Assembly: GCF_049965315.1 (NCBI RefSeq) | Contig: NZ_JBMFWL010000023.1 | Span: 1 to 29,867 of the forward strand | Reading direction: 5' to 3' | Origin: Acidithiobacillus_B sp049965315 | Lineage (GTDB): Bacteria; Pseudomonadota; Gammaproteobacteria; Acidithiobacillales; Acidithiobacillaceae | Length of the DNA: 29,867 nucleotides | Shown here: piece after piece, positions 6,826 through 14,795 of the stretch | Position numbering within the stretch: position 1 is the stretch's first letter | How the letters are laid out: every line of letters starts with the position of its first letter | Translations under genes and position numbers: made by a program | The notes under the pieces: generated by a model | Databases searched by the model: none | What the model was told of the DNA's origin: nothing | What the model saw: only the letters and a program-made list of their open reading frames with translations

Positions 6826-7485
6826 ATGCGCCTGCACAGCCATCAGCGCGAAGTACCGCCCGTCACCGTCATAATGCCGGCCTACAACCGCGCCGCCACC
6901 ATTGTCCGGGCCATCCGCTCTCTCTGCCGGCAGACCTGGACGGATTTCGAATGCATCATCGTCGATGACGGCAGCACGGACGAAACGGGGGCCAGGGCGC
7001 AACGATGCATCGGCGGCGATCCCCGTTTCCATTTCCTGCGGCAGGACGAAAATTGCGGCGTCGGCCCGGCGGCGGCCCTCGGAGCACAACGGGCGCGGGG
7101 CACCTGGCTGACACGCCTCGATTCCGACGATGAATACCTGCCGGAGCACCTGGCCCTGCGCCTTGCCCATGTGCAGGCGCACCCCCAAGCGGACTTCCTG
7201 TATGGCACCATGCTGGTCCGCAACGGCCCGGACCATGTCCCGGATTTTTATGGGGGACCGCCCATCCCCGTCAGCGCAAGCTCCCAGGGAGCGACCACCT
7301 TCCTGCGCCGGAGCGCCTATGCGCGGCTGGGCGGCTGGGCGCCGGTACGTTTCGGCGAAGACGCACTGCTTTTCGCCAAGGCCCGGAAGGCGGGCATCGC
7401 CATGCAGCGGGTCCCTTACGCCACTTACGTCTATTACCGGGATACGGAAAACGCCCTGACCAGAAACTGGAATGCCATCTCCTGA
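6826..7485 (+). CDS. Family 2 glycosyltransferase
   Basis: A 219-residue single-domain glycosyltransferase of the GT-A fold, family GT2, using a nucleotide-sugar donor. Visible motifs are the N-terminal VTVIMPAYNRAATI, the nucleotide-binding IIVDDGSTDET, the DxD-type RLDSDDEYLPEHL, and a late GEDALLFAKA that fits the acceptor-side acidic motif. There is no membrane helix or signal peptide, so it should be cytoplasmic or membrane-peripheral. It has its own TATAAT promoter and no carbohydrate genes nearby; it converges on argC with 28 bases between stops. It is short for GT2 enzymes of cell-surface polymer synthesis. Donor and acceptor cannot be told from sequence. Confidence 0.82.
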   Translation: MRLHSHQREVPPVTVIMPAYNRAATIVRAIRSLCRQTWTDFECIIVDDGSTDETGARAQRCIGGDPRFHFLRQDENCGVGPAAALGAQRARGTWLTRLDSDDEYLPEHLALRLAHVQAHPQADFLYGTMLVRNGPDHVPDFYGGPPIPVSASSQGATTFLRRSAYARLGGWAPVRFGEDALLFAKARKAGIAMQRVPYATYVYYRDTENALTRNWNAIS

Positions 7486-7513
7486 ACCTGAAGCACCTCT
7501 GCCAACGGCCAAA

Positions 7514-8548
7514 TCAAGGCAGCAGGGCGATCTGCTGCAGACCCATGGTTTCCGGGAAACCGAAGAGCAGGTTCATGTTCTGCACCGCCTGCCCTGCCGC
7601 CCCCTTCACCAGATTATCGATGACCGAGAGGACCACCACCTGCCCCGGCCGCGGCTGATGGACGGCGATGCGGCAGATGTTCGCACCGCGCACGGAGCGA
7701 GTGGCCGGGTGGCTGGCGAAGGGCAGAACATCCACAAAGGGCTCCCGGGCATAATGCTCGGCAAAGATCGCCTGGAGATCGGCGTCGCCCAGGGCCGGGC
7801 GCAAGCGCCCATACAGGGTGGCATGGATTCCCCGGATCATGGGCATGAGGTGCGGGGTAAACTGCAAGGTGAGCGGCGCCCCGGCCAGCAGGGAGAGTTC
7901 CTGCTCGATTTCGGGACGGTGGCGGTGACCGCTGACACCATAGGCATGGACGCTATCCGCCGCCTCCGCCAGGATCAAGTTGACCTTGGCCGCACGTCCG
8001 GCACCGCTGACCCCCGACTTGCAGTCGGCAATGAGCGTCTCGGGATCCAGCACCCCCGCCGCCAGCAGCGGGGCGTAGCCCAGGATCACGGCCGTGGGAT
8101 AGCAGCCCGGGTTCGCCACCAGGCGCGCCCCCGGAATATGGGCCCGCGTCGTTTCCGGCAACCCGTAGACCGCATCCCCAAGGACCGCTTCGGCGCGATG
8201 GGCCATGCCGTACCACTGGGCGAATACGGCGCTGTCGCGCAGGCGGAAATCGGCGCCCAGATCGATCACCCGCACCCCTTGCGCCAATAGTTGCGGGGCC
8301 ATATCCATGGCCACCCCATGGGGCGTGGCGAAAAAGACCAGGTCCATGGCCGCCAAGGCATCCTCGTCCGGCCCGCTGAAGCTCAGATCACAATGGCCGC
8401 GCAAGTTGGGGAAGAGACCGTCCACGCGCGTCCCCGCCTCGGCGCGCGAGGTGATCAAGGCCGGCTCGACCTCCGGATGGGCCGTCAACAGCCGCAGCAG
8501 CTCCATGCCCGTATAACCCGTACCGCCGACAATCCCCACCCGTATCAT
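7514..8548 (-). CDS. argC: N-acetyl-gamma-glutamyl-phosphate reductase
   Basis: Third enzyme of arginine synthesis: NADPH-dependent reduction of N-acetylglutamyl 5-phosphate to the semialdehyde. The N-terminal Rossmann motif VGIVGGTGYTGMELLRLL and the catalytic Cys149 in VANPGCYPTA are clear. The 344-residue length matches the common form. The start at 8548 (MIRVGIVGG) is preferred: GGGAGG lies 9 bases upstream and the nucleotide-binding motif follows at once; a longer reading adds nine unrelated residues. It lies downstream of rplM–rpsI but behind their terminator, so it probably has its own promoter, not identified. argH is the other arginine gene in the window. Confidence 0.96.
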   Translation of the reverse strand: MIRVGIVGGTGYTGMELLRLLTAHPEVEPALITSRAEAGTRVDGLFPNLRGHCDLSFSGPDEDALAAMDLVFFATPHGVAMDMAPQLLAQGVRVIDLGADFRLRDSAVFAQWYGMAHRAEAVLGDAVYGLPETTRAHIPGARLVANPGCYPTAVILGYAPLLAAGVLDPETLIADCKSGVSGAGRAAKVNLILAEAADSVHAYGVSGHRHRPEIEQELSLLAGAPLTLQFTPHLMPMIRGIHATLYGRLRPALGDADLQAIFAEHYAREPFVDVLPFASHPATRSVRGANICRIAVHQPRPGQVVVLSVIDNLVKGAAGQAVQNMNLLFGFPETMGLQQIALLP

Positions 8549-8597
8549 GTCCTCTGACCTCCCGTTGGCGTACACAACAAGGCGTGGGCCTCATCTT

Positions 8598-8625
8598 AAA
8601 ATAAAAAGCCGCCCGAAGGCGGCTT
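8598..8625 (-). terminator. Rho-independent terminator after rpsI
   Basis: On the minus strand AAGCCGCC-TTCG-GGCGGCTT forms a perfect 8-bp stem with a stable UUCG tetraloop, followed by TTTATTTT. It stands 24 bases past the rpsI stop and ends the rplM–rpsI transcript before argC. Confidence 0.92.
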
Positions 8626-8648
8626 CTCTCGCTCGTAGCCCGATACGC

Positions 8649-9035
8649 TTAGCGTTTGGAGAACTGGTGACTACGCCGTGCCTTGTGCTTGCCCACCTTC
8701 TTGCGTTCCACTTCGCGGGCGTCACGGGTGACAAAGCCGGCGGTCCGCAGAGGACGGCGCAGGGCTTCGTCATAGGCCATGAGGGCGCGGGTGATGCCGT
8801 GGCGGATGGCGCCCGCCTGACCGCTGGCCCCGCCGCCGCTGACGTTGACGAGCACGTCAAACTGCCCGGTATGACCCGTCAGCTCCAGGGGCTGCATCAC
8901 CACCATGCGCGAAGTCTCGCGACCGAAGTATTCTTCCAGCGAACGCTTGTTGATCTGAATCCGCCCGGCGCCCCGCCGCAGATAAACGCGGGCTGTGGCA
9001 CTCTTGCGGCGACCGGTTCCGTAATATTGTTCCAT
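8649..9035 (-). CDS. rpsI: 30S ribosomal protein S9
   Basis: Small-subunit protein uS9, whose C-terminal tail reaches the ribosomal P site. The sequence starts YYGTGRRKSATARVYL, has the central GGGASGQAGAIRHGI motif and ends in the basic tail KKVGKHKARRSHQFSKR, all diagnostic. The 128-residue length is normal. It begins 11 bases after the rplM stop with AAGG 9 bases before ATG, and is followed by a strong terminator. Confidence 0.98.
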   Translation of the reverse strand: MEQYYGTGRRKSATARVYLRRGAGRIQINKRSLEEYFGRETSRMVVMQPLELTGHTGQFDVLVNVSGGGASGQAGAIRHGITRALMAYDEALRRPLRTAGFVTRDAREVERKKVGKHKARRSHQFSKR

Positions 9036-9046
9036 AGGATCTTGCC

Positions 9047-9475
9047 TTATATCTGCAGGGGCTGGGGCTGCTGGGCGCTATGCGGATGATTGGCACCGGC
9101 ATAGACCTTGAGCTTCTTGAACATGCTGCGTCCCAGGGAATTCTTGGGCAGCATCCCCTTGACGGCGATCTCGATCACGCGCTCGGGGTGCGTTTCCATC
9201 ATCTTGGCAAAAGAGGCGCTCTTGAGATTGCCCACGTAACCGGTGTGGTGATGGTACATCTTATCCCGGGCCTTGTTACCCGTTACAGCGATCTTGTCCG
9301 CATTGATGACCACCAGGTAATCACCGGTGTCCACGTGCGGCGTAAATTCGGGCTTGTGCTTGCCCCGCAGGCGCCGCGCCAGCTCTACAGAAAGGCGGCC
9401 AAGAACTTTGTCCGTGGCATCCACCACGTACCAGTCCCCCTGCACTTCATGGGACTTGGCGGAATAGGTCTTCAT
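9047..9475 (-). CDS. rplM: 50S ribosomal protein L13
   Basis: Large-subunit protein uL13, an early assembly protein. Diagnostic stretches are WYVVDATDKVLGRLSVELA, HVDTGDYLVVINADKIAVTG and AVKGMLPKNSLGRSMFKKL. The ATG at 9475 is chosen: GGAG lies 7 bases upstream and MKTYSAKSHE matches the usual N-terminus; a GTG one codon earlier is less likely. The 142-residue length equals that of Escherichia coli L13. A TTGACA promoter lies about 40 bases upstream and rpsI follows in the same transcript. Confidence 0.98.
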   Translation of the reverse strand: MKTYSAKSHEVQGDWYVVDATDKVLGRLSVELARRLRGKHKPEFTPHVDTGDYLVVINADKIAVTGNKARDKMYHHHTGYVGNLKSASFAKMMETHPERVIEIAVKGMLPKNSLGRSMFKKLKVYAGANHPHSAQQPQPLQI

Positions 9476-9514
9476 CACGACACTCCGGCTTCGGGTTTTT
9501 ACTTGAGGGGCGAG

Positions 9515-9543
9515 AGATTAGCGAGGGCGGAACCCGTTGTCAA
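9515..9543 (-). promoter_or_regulatory. Promoter of rplM–rpsI
   Basis: A perfect TTGACA (9543 to 9538) precedes TAATCT (9520 to 9515) with the ideal spacing of 17. The -10 is weak, but position and strand fit the ribosomal operon; the start would be near 9508, leaving a leader of about 32 bases. Confidence 0.6.
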
Positions 9544-9570
9544 GGCGCGCGGCCCTCGCCGGGAAGGAGA

Positions 9571-10119
9571 TCATATATGGCGATCGGTATCCCGGGCAAA
9601 ATGTCCGGAGAACTCCGCGTTGCCGATGATGTGGCCCAAGGGGTAAAGCTCCCGCGCGCGGGCGTCTGCGGCCGGGGGCGGCACGATGTCATCGCCATGG
9701 ACGGCCTTGTGCAGTCTGGCCTTGACGGTAGCGAAATCGGCGCCCGGGGCAAGATCCAGCGTCGGCAGGTCGGTGGCGAAGAGCACAAAATCATAGTGGC
9801 GCAGGTGGTGCTGAGGATCGGGCTCCGGCGCATGATAGGCACTTTCACCAAAATCATTGCGCCCGAGCTTGGCCCCCGCCGGCAAGGGCCCGCCCTCATG
9901 AATGCCTTCGGCCATGGGCGGCAGATCATAGACCAGCCAATGCACCCGCTGACCCGTGGCCGCCTCGCGCCATTCCATCACCAGGACCAGACTTCGGGTC
10001 TTCTCCGGCAAATGCTGCCAGAAGATGGAGGGCGTCTTGCCCTCGCCCAAGGCCGTGAAACGAGGGGGAATCCAATCCTCGGGGTCGATACCGGTACTGA
10101 AAACTTTCATCTCAGCCAT
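9571..10119 (-). CDS. YbhB/YbcL-type PEBP family protein
   Basis: A 182-residue member of the bacterial phosphatidylethanolamine-binding protein family (Raf kinase inhibitor-like). Family features seen are the N-terminal FSTGIDPEDWIPPRFTALGEG, a VHWLVYDLPP segment, an AYHAPEPDPQHHLRHYDFVLFATD segment resembling the ligand-pocket loop, and no signal peptide. The start at 10119 is chosen because GGAGGAG ends 6 bases upstream. It begins 23 bases after lysA and is probably the last gene of the argH–lptM–lysA transcript. The physiological ligand of bacterial family members is unknown; the linkage to lysine synthesis may be only positional. Confidence 0.85.
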   Translation of the reverse strand: MAEMKVFSTGIDPEDWIPPRFTALGEGKTPSIFWQHLPEKTRSLVLVMEWREAATGQRVHWLVYDLPPMAEGIHEGGPLPAGAKLGRNDFGESAYHAPEPDPQHHLRHYDFVLFATDLPTLDLAPGADFATVKARLHKAVHGDDIVPPPAADARARELYPLGHIIGNAEFSGHFARDTDRHI

Positions 10120-10142
10120 GGCCAACTCCTCCGTCGTGCGAA

Positions 10143-11381
10143 CTACAGCTCCTCCAAGGATAGCAGATCATCCAGGGTCTCGCGGCGGCGCAGGAGGCGG
10201 AAACCGGCACCATCCAGCAGGACCTCCGCCGGGCGGGGGCGGGTATTGTAGTTGCTGCTCATGGCGAAACCGTAGGCGCCGGCCCCCATCACCGCCAGCA
10301 GATCCCCCGCGGCGGCGGCGAGGGGACGATCCTTGGCCAGGAAATCGCCGCTTTCGCAAACCGGGCCCACCACATCCATGGTCAGCGCCGGCGACTCCCT
10401 TCCTGCCCGTACCGGCAGGATCTCGTGCCAGGCCCCGTAGAGGGCCGGACGCAGCAGGTCGTTCATGGCGGCATCGACCACGCAGAAGGTCTTGCTGCCA
10501 TTGTCCTTGATGTATTCCACCCGGGTCAGCAGGGCCCCGGCATTGCCCACCAGGGCGCGGCCCAGTTCCACCACGCGCCGCACCGGGATCCCCGCCAGCG
10601 CCCGTTGCAGGACCTCGGCATAGGCGGCGGGGGTGGGCGGCGATTCATCCCGATAACGGATGCCCACGCCGCCGCCCAGGTCCAGATGCTGGATGGGGAT
10701 GCCCATGTCGCGCAAACGCCGATAGAGCGCGGCCACCCGCTCCGCCGCCGCCCCCAGGGGGGCGAGATCCAAAAGCTGCGAGCCGATGTGACAGGCGATT
10801 CCCCGCACCGCGATCTGGGGCAGGCGCGCCGCCTGGGCATAGAGTTCCGGCGCGGCGGCGATGGGGATGCCGAACTTGCTCTCGGCCAGACCGGTGGCGA
10901 TGTAGCGATGGGTGCCCGGATCCACGTCGGGGTTCACGCGCAGGGCAATGGGCGCCTGCCTGCCCAGGCGCCCGGCCACCTCGGCCACCCGCAGCAGTTC
11001 CGCCGGCGACTCGACATTGAGACAGAAGACCTCGGCTTCCAGCGCGGCCGCGATCTCGGCAGGGGACTTGCCCACCCCGGAAAAGACCACCTTGCGCAGG
11101 TCGCCGCCGGCGCGGCGCACCCGTTCCAGTTCCCCGCCGGAGACAATATCAAAACCAGCCCCCAGCGCGGCGAAGAGCCGCAGGATACCCAGGTTGGGAT
11201 TGGCCTTGACGGCGTAGCAGACCTGGGTTTCGGCCCCCAGGGCCGCGGCAAAGGCCTGGTATTGATGCTCCATGGCCGCCCGCGAGTAGACGTAAACGGG
11301 GGTCCCCAAGGCAGCGGCTACGGCCTCCAGAGGAACATCCTCGCCATAGAGCTGCCCGCCGCGGTAGGCAAAGACAGTCAC
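10143..11381 (-). CDS. lysA: Diaminopimelate decarboxylase
   Basis: PLP-dependent fold-III decarboxylase that converts meso-diaminopimelate to lysine, the last lysine step. Lys59 in CYAVKANPN is the PLP lysine. Other signatures are HIGSQ, the glycine-rich LDLGGGVGIRY, the substrate-binding CESGDFLAKDR and the C-terminal GAYGFAMSSNYNTRPRPAE. The product is 412 residues, normal for the family. Translation is placed at the GTG at 11381, which overlaps the lptM stop (GTGA); the longer upstream open frame reads the lipoprotein region out of phase and resembles nothing. One oddity is ELGRALVG where most family members have EPGRxxV. The start by GTG overlap is confident because lptM ends exactly there. 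Confidence 0.95.
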   Translation of the reverse strand: MTVFAYRGGQLYGEDVPLEAVAAALGTPVYVYSRAAMEHQYQAFAAALGAETQVCYAVKANPNLGILRLFAALGAGFDIVSGGELERVRRAGGDLRKVVFSGVGKSPAEIAAALEAEVFCLNVESPAELLRVAEVAGRLGRQAPIALRVNPDVDPGTHRYIATGLAESKFGIPIAAAPELYAQAARLPQIAVRGIACHIGSQLLDLAPLGAAAERVAALYRRLRDMGIPIQHLDLGGGVGIRYRDESPPTPAAYAEVLQRALAGIPVRRVVELGRALVGNAGALLTRVEYIKDNGSKTFCVVDAAMNDLLRPALYGAWHEILPVRAGRESPALTMDVVGPVCESGDFLAKDRPLAAAAGDLLAVMGAGAYGFAMSSNYNTRPRPAEVLLDGAGFRLLRRRETLDDLLSLEEL

Positions 11382-11560
11382 GGCTGCATTACCGAGCGGG
11401 ACGGGCTGGTGGCTGGAGCCGGGCTGGACGCCGGGGCGGCGGCGGGAGCGGGAGGCTTGGGCAGGGTCAGGGGCGTCTTGCGCCCGCAGGCGGCCAAGGC
11501 CAGGCTCACGCCCAGCACCAGCAGCAGCATGGCCACCCGCCCCCCGCGATGGCCGCTCAT
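11378..11560 (-). CDS. lptM: Small lipoprotein, LptM/YifL-like
   Basis: A 60-residue lipoprotein. A hydrophobic signal segment (about 9–22) ends in the lipobox LAAC, and the mature protein begins CGRKTPLTLP, the LptM/YifL hallmark, followed by a Pro/Ala/Ser-rich tail. In enterobacteria LptM assists maturation of the LPS transport protein LptD, and its gene likewise lies beside the lysine/diaminopimelate genes. It shares overlapping ATGA with argH upstream and GTGA with lysA downstream. Small size makes family assignment rest on lipobox, motif and context. Confidence 0.85.
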   Translation of the reverse strand: MSGHRGGRVAMLLLVLGVSLALAACGRKTPLTLPKPPAPAAAPASSPAPATSPSRSVMQP

Positions 11561-12945
11561 GCCTGCTCCCGACGCAAGCGGTCACGGGCGCGGATCGCCG
11601 CCGCCCGTACCGATTCCGGCGCCGTGCCGCCCGGATGGCGGCGGGCGTTGAGGGATCCCTCCAGGGTCAGGACCGCGTACACATCCTCGCCAATGAGGGG
11701 AGACAAGGCCTGGAGATCGGCCAGCGGCATGGCCTCCAGGGCCATGGCCCGCTCCTGAGCCAGACGCACGGCGCGGCCCACTGCGGCATGGGCATCGCGG
11801 AAAGGCATGCCCTTGCGCACCAAGTAATCGGCCAGATCCGTGGCCGTGGCAAAACCCTTCTCGGCCTGGGCGCGCATGGCCTCCCGCTGCACCGTGAGGC
11901 CCGGCAACATGCGGGCAAGGATCTCGACACTGGCGCGCACGCTGTCCAGGGCGTCGAAAAAGCCTTCCTTGTCCTCCTGATTATCGCGATTGTAGGCCAG
12001 CGGCTGCCCTTTCATGAGCACCAGCAGGGCCACCAGGTCACCGATGACCCGCCCGCTCTTGCCCCGCACCAGCTCCGCCACATCGGGGTTCTTCTTTTGC
12101 GGCATGATGCTGGAACCGGTGCAGAAACTATCGGGCAAATCGATGAAGGCGAAGGGCGGCGACATCCACAGGACGAGCTCTTCCGCCAGCCGCGAGAGGT
12201 GCACGGCAAGGATGGCGAGGTCGGCCAGGATTTCCATGACGAAATCCCGGTCCGAAACGGCATCCAGGCTGTTTTCGGCGATGGCGGCGAATCCCAGTTG
12301 CCGCGCCACGTCCCAGCGGTCGATGGGGAAGGTCGTCCCCGCCAGGGCGGCGGCGCCCAGGGGCAGGACATTGACGCGGGTCCGGGCGTCGGCCAGGCGC
12401 TGGCTATCCCGATGGAGCATCTCGACATAGGCCAGACAGTGGTGACCGAAACTCACCGGCTGCGCCACCTGCATGTGGGTAAAGCCGGGCATGACCGTAT
12501 CGGCCTCGCGCTCGGCCAGATTGATGAAAACCTCCTGCAGGCGGGCCAGCGCGCCGCGCAGGTCGTCCAGGGCCTCCCGGGCGTAGAGGCGCAGGTCCGT
12601 GGCCACCTGATCGTTGCGGGAGCGCGCCGTATGCAGTTTCTTGCCCACCTCGCCCACCAGCTCCGTCAGCCGGCTTTCGATGTGCATGTGGATATCTTCC
12701 AGGGCGGGGCGAAAGGCCATCCGGCCGGCCTCGATTTCGCTGCGCACCTCCCCAAGACCGGAGACAATGGTCGCCGCCTCCTCCGGAGTCAGCACCCCAA
12801 CCCGTCCGAGCATGCGGGCATGGGCCATGGAGCCGAGAATATCCTGGGCGTAGAGGCGCCGGTCCACCGCGATGGAGGCGCTGAACTCCTCCACCAGGCT
12901 ATCGGTTCCGGTACTGAATCGCCCACCCCACAATTTCTCGCTCAT
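11557..12945 (-). CDS. argH: Argininosuccinate lyase
   Basis: Last enzyme of arginine synthesis: cleaves argininosuccinate to arginine and fumarate. The family signature GSSIMPQKKNPD is present, with the catalytic-loop serines at 278–279, as is the N-terminal LWGGRFSTGTD and the internal HTARSRNDQVATDLRLY. The 462-residue length is standard. The start at 12945 (MSEKLWGG) is supported by GGAGG and AGGG upstream; the much longer open frame beyond is the antisense of hemC. It heads argH–lptM–lysA–ybhB and is divergent from hemC. Confidence 0.97.
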   Translation of the reverse strand: MSEKLWGGRFSTGTDSLVEEFSASIAVDRRLYAQDILGSMAHARMLGRVGVLTPEEAATIVSGLGEVRSEIEAGRMAFRPALEDIHMHIESRLTELVGEVGKKLHTARSRNDQVATDLRLYAREALDDLRGALARLQEVFINLAEREADTVMPGFTHMQVAQPVSFGHHCLAYVEMLHRDSQRLADARTRVNVLPLGAAALAGTTFPIDRWDVARQLGFAAIAENSLDAVSDRDFVMEILADLAILAVHLSRLAEELVLWMSPPFAFIDLPDSFCTGSSIMPQKKNPDVAELVRGKSGRVIGDLVALLVLMKGQPLAYNRDNQEDKEGFFDALDSVRASVEILARMLPGLTVQREAMRAQAEKGFATATDLADYLVRKGMPFRDAHAAVGRAVRLAQERAMALEAMPLADLQALSPLIGEDVYAVLTLEGSLNARRHPGGTAPESVRAAAIRARDRLRREQA

Positions 12946-12975
12946 CACCCTATCCTCCATGGACCACCGCGTTGG

Positions 12976-13005
12976 ACTATAACGAAAACCCCCCGAGCTT
13001 CGCCA
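12976..13005 (-). promoter_or_regulatory. Candidate argH promoter
   Basis: TATAGT (12981 to 12976) is a good -10 on the minus strand; only a poor -35 (TGGCGA, 13005 to 13000) lies 18 bases before it. The overlapping plus-strand TATAAC (12978–12983) might equally serve hemC. The divergent gap between argH and hemC holds no other clear signal. Confidence 0.35.
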
Positions 13006-13083
13006 GACCCGGCTACCCTTCCGCTCGCTTTTGGCGCTACTATGTGCAGTGACATCCACTCCGGCAAGGCCCCAACGATCCCC

Positions 13084-14007
13084 ATGCAGGCTCCTCTTCG
13101 CATCGGCACCCGCGCCAGCCCCCTGGCCCTCTGGCAAGCGGAACACGTGCGCAACGGCATCCTCCGCCTCCACCCGGGGTCCACCGTGGAGATCGTTCCG
13201 CTCACCACCAGCGGTGACCAGTTCCTGGACGTCCCCCTCCATGCCGTCGGCGGCAAGGGCCTCTTTGTCAAGGAAATCGAGGACGCGCTCCTGGATGGCC
13301 GGGTGGATCTGGCCGTTCATTCCATGAAAGACGTCCCCGCCCATCAACCGGCGGGGCTGGAGATCGCCGCCATCCTGGTCCGGGAAGACGTGCGTGACGC
13401 CTTCGTCTCCACCCGCTATCCGGACCCCGCCGCCCTCCCGGCGGGCGCGCGGGTCGGCAGTTCCAGCCTGCGCCGCCGGGCGCAGTTGCTGGCGCGCTTT
13501 CCCCATCTGCAGGTGGACGACCTGCGCGGCAATGTCGCCACCCGCCTGGGCAAGCTGGATGCCGGTCGCTATGAGGCCGTCATCCTCGCCGCCGCCGGCC
13601 TCAAGCGCCTGGGTCTGGCGGGACGGATCAGCGCCTTGCTCGCGGTGGAGGACTCTCTGCCCGCCGTGGGGCAGGGGGCCATCGGCATCGAAATTCGTCT
13701 GGGCGACGCCGCTACCCGCGCCACCATCGCCGCCCTCAACGATGCGGAAACCAGTCTTTGCGTACACGCCGAACGCGCCATGAACCAGACCCTGGGAGGC
13801 GACTGCCGTCTGCCGGTAGCGGCCCTGGCGCAGTACCGGGCCGATGGATCCCTGCACATGCGCGGCCTCGTGGCGACGGCGGACGGCAGCCGGATCCTGC
13901 GCGCCGCGGCCGAAGGCCGGGATGCTTTCGAGCTGGGTCAGACCGTTGCGGCCCAATTGCTGGCCCAAGGGGCCGCTGCCATCATTGCGGAAATCACCCG
14001 CCCATGA
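13084..14007 (+). CDS. hemC: Porphobilinogen deaminase (hydroxymethylbilane synthase)
   Basis: Haem-pathway enzyme that polymerises four porphobilinogens. IGTRASPLALWQA at the N-terminus, catalytic Asp83 in HSMKDVP, the SSSLRRRAQL and LRGNVATRLGKLD arginine motifs and the dipyrromethane-cofactor Cys241 in GGDCRLPVAA are all present. The 307-residue length is usual. The start at 13084 is chosen by homology of MQAPLRIGTR; an in-frame ATG at 13042 would add 14 residues, and neither has a strong ribosome-binding site. The stop overlaps hemD (ATGA). Confidence 0.96.
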   Translation: MQAPLRIGTRASPLALWQAEHVRNGILRLHPGSTVEIVPLTTSGDQFLDVPLHAVGGKGLFVKEIEDALLDGRVDLAVHSMKDVPAHQPAGLEIAAILVREDVRDAFVSTRYPDPAALPAGARVGSSSLRRRAQLLARFPHLQVDDLRGNVATRLGKLDAGRYEAVILAAAGLKRLGLAGRISALLAVEDSLPAVGQGAIGIEIRLGDAATRATIAALNDAETSLCVHAERAMNQTLGGDCRLPVAALAQYRADGSLHMRGLVATADGSRILRAAAEGRDAFELGQTVAAQLLAQGAAAIIAEITRP

Positions 14008-14795
14008 GCATCGGGATGCTGAGCAAGAAAGGCATCGTCATCACCCGGCCGCGGGCCCAGGCGGAAGACTTGGTCGCCATGCTGGAACAGCGCGGGGCCC
14101 GCCCCCTGCTCTTCCCTGCCATCCAGATCGAGGCGCCGGAAAACTGGCAATCCGTGGACCACGCCCTGCACTCCCTCCCGCAGATGGACTGGGCCATTTT
14201 TTCCAGCCGCAACGCCGTCGCCCATGCCCTGAGCCGTGCCCACAGCCTCGGCCTGGAGTGGCCCCAGGGGCCCCGGGTCGCCGCCGTTGGCCGGGAAACC
14301 GCCAAGGCCCTGGGCGAATTCGGCATCCGGGTGGATCTGGTTCCCCGCAATTTCAGCTCCGAAGGCCTGCTGGAAAGCGCTGAACTCGCTGCGGTGCAGG
14401 GCCGGCGCATCGTCCTCTTCGCCGGCGACCAAGGCCGCGAACTGCTGGAGCTTACCCTCAGCCAGCGCGGCGCGGCAGTGGAAAAGGCCTTCTGCTACCG
14501 GCGCACCATCCCCGGCAGCAATCCCACCCCCTTGCTCCACGCCTGGGCCCGTGGCGAGCTGGACGCCGTCACCGTCACCAGCCCGGAGATCTTCAACAAC
14601 TTCTTCCAGCTCGTCGGCGGCCTGGGCCAGCGCTGGCTCAAACGCACCCCCATCATCGCCATCAGCCCGCTGACGGCGCAGGCCGTCACCGCCGTTGGCC
14701 TGCCCACCCCCTGGATCGCCCCGGAGGCCAGCAACGACGGCATCCTCGCCGCTCTGGAGAGCTGGGCCCAAAGCCTGCAGGAGACCGCCCCATGA
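14004..14795 (+). CDS. hemD: Uroporphyrinogen-III synthase
   Basis: Cyclises hydroxymethylbilane to uroporphyrinogen III with inversion of ring D. The family is poorly conserved in sequence; recognisable parts are the N-terminal GIVITRPRAQAEDL, the WAIFSSRNAV segment, VAAVGRETAKAL and the late TVTSPEIFNNFF. The 263-residue length and the position between hemC and hemB, with four-base overlaps at both ends, make the call firm. The two overlaps suggest translational coupling that balances the three enzymes. Confidence 0.92.
   Translation: MSIGMLSKKGIVITRPRAQAEDLVAMLEQRGARPLLFPAIQIEAPENWQSVDHALHSLPQMDWAIFSSRNAVAHALSRAHSLGLEWPQGPRVAAVGRETAKALGEFGIRVDLVPRNFSSEGLLESAELAAVQGRRIVLFAGDQGRELLELTLSQRGAAVEKAFCYRRTIPGSNPTPLLHAWARGELDAVTVTSPEIFNNFFQLVGGLGQRWLKRTPIIAISPLTAQAVTAVGLPTPWIAPEASNDGILAALESWAQSLQETAP

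Noticed and set aside
11382..11585. N-terminal extension of lysA
   Set aside because: It reads the lptM gene out of phase; GTG at 11381 fits family length and the stop overlap.
11635..13041. Long plus-strand frame leading into hemC
   Set aside because: It is the shadow of argH on the opposite strand and resembles no protein.
12946..13968. Long N-terminal extension of argH
   Set aside because: It is antisense to hemC; the true argH N-terminus and ribosome-binding site are at 12945.
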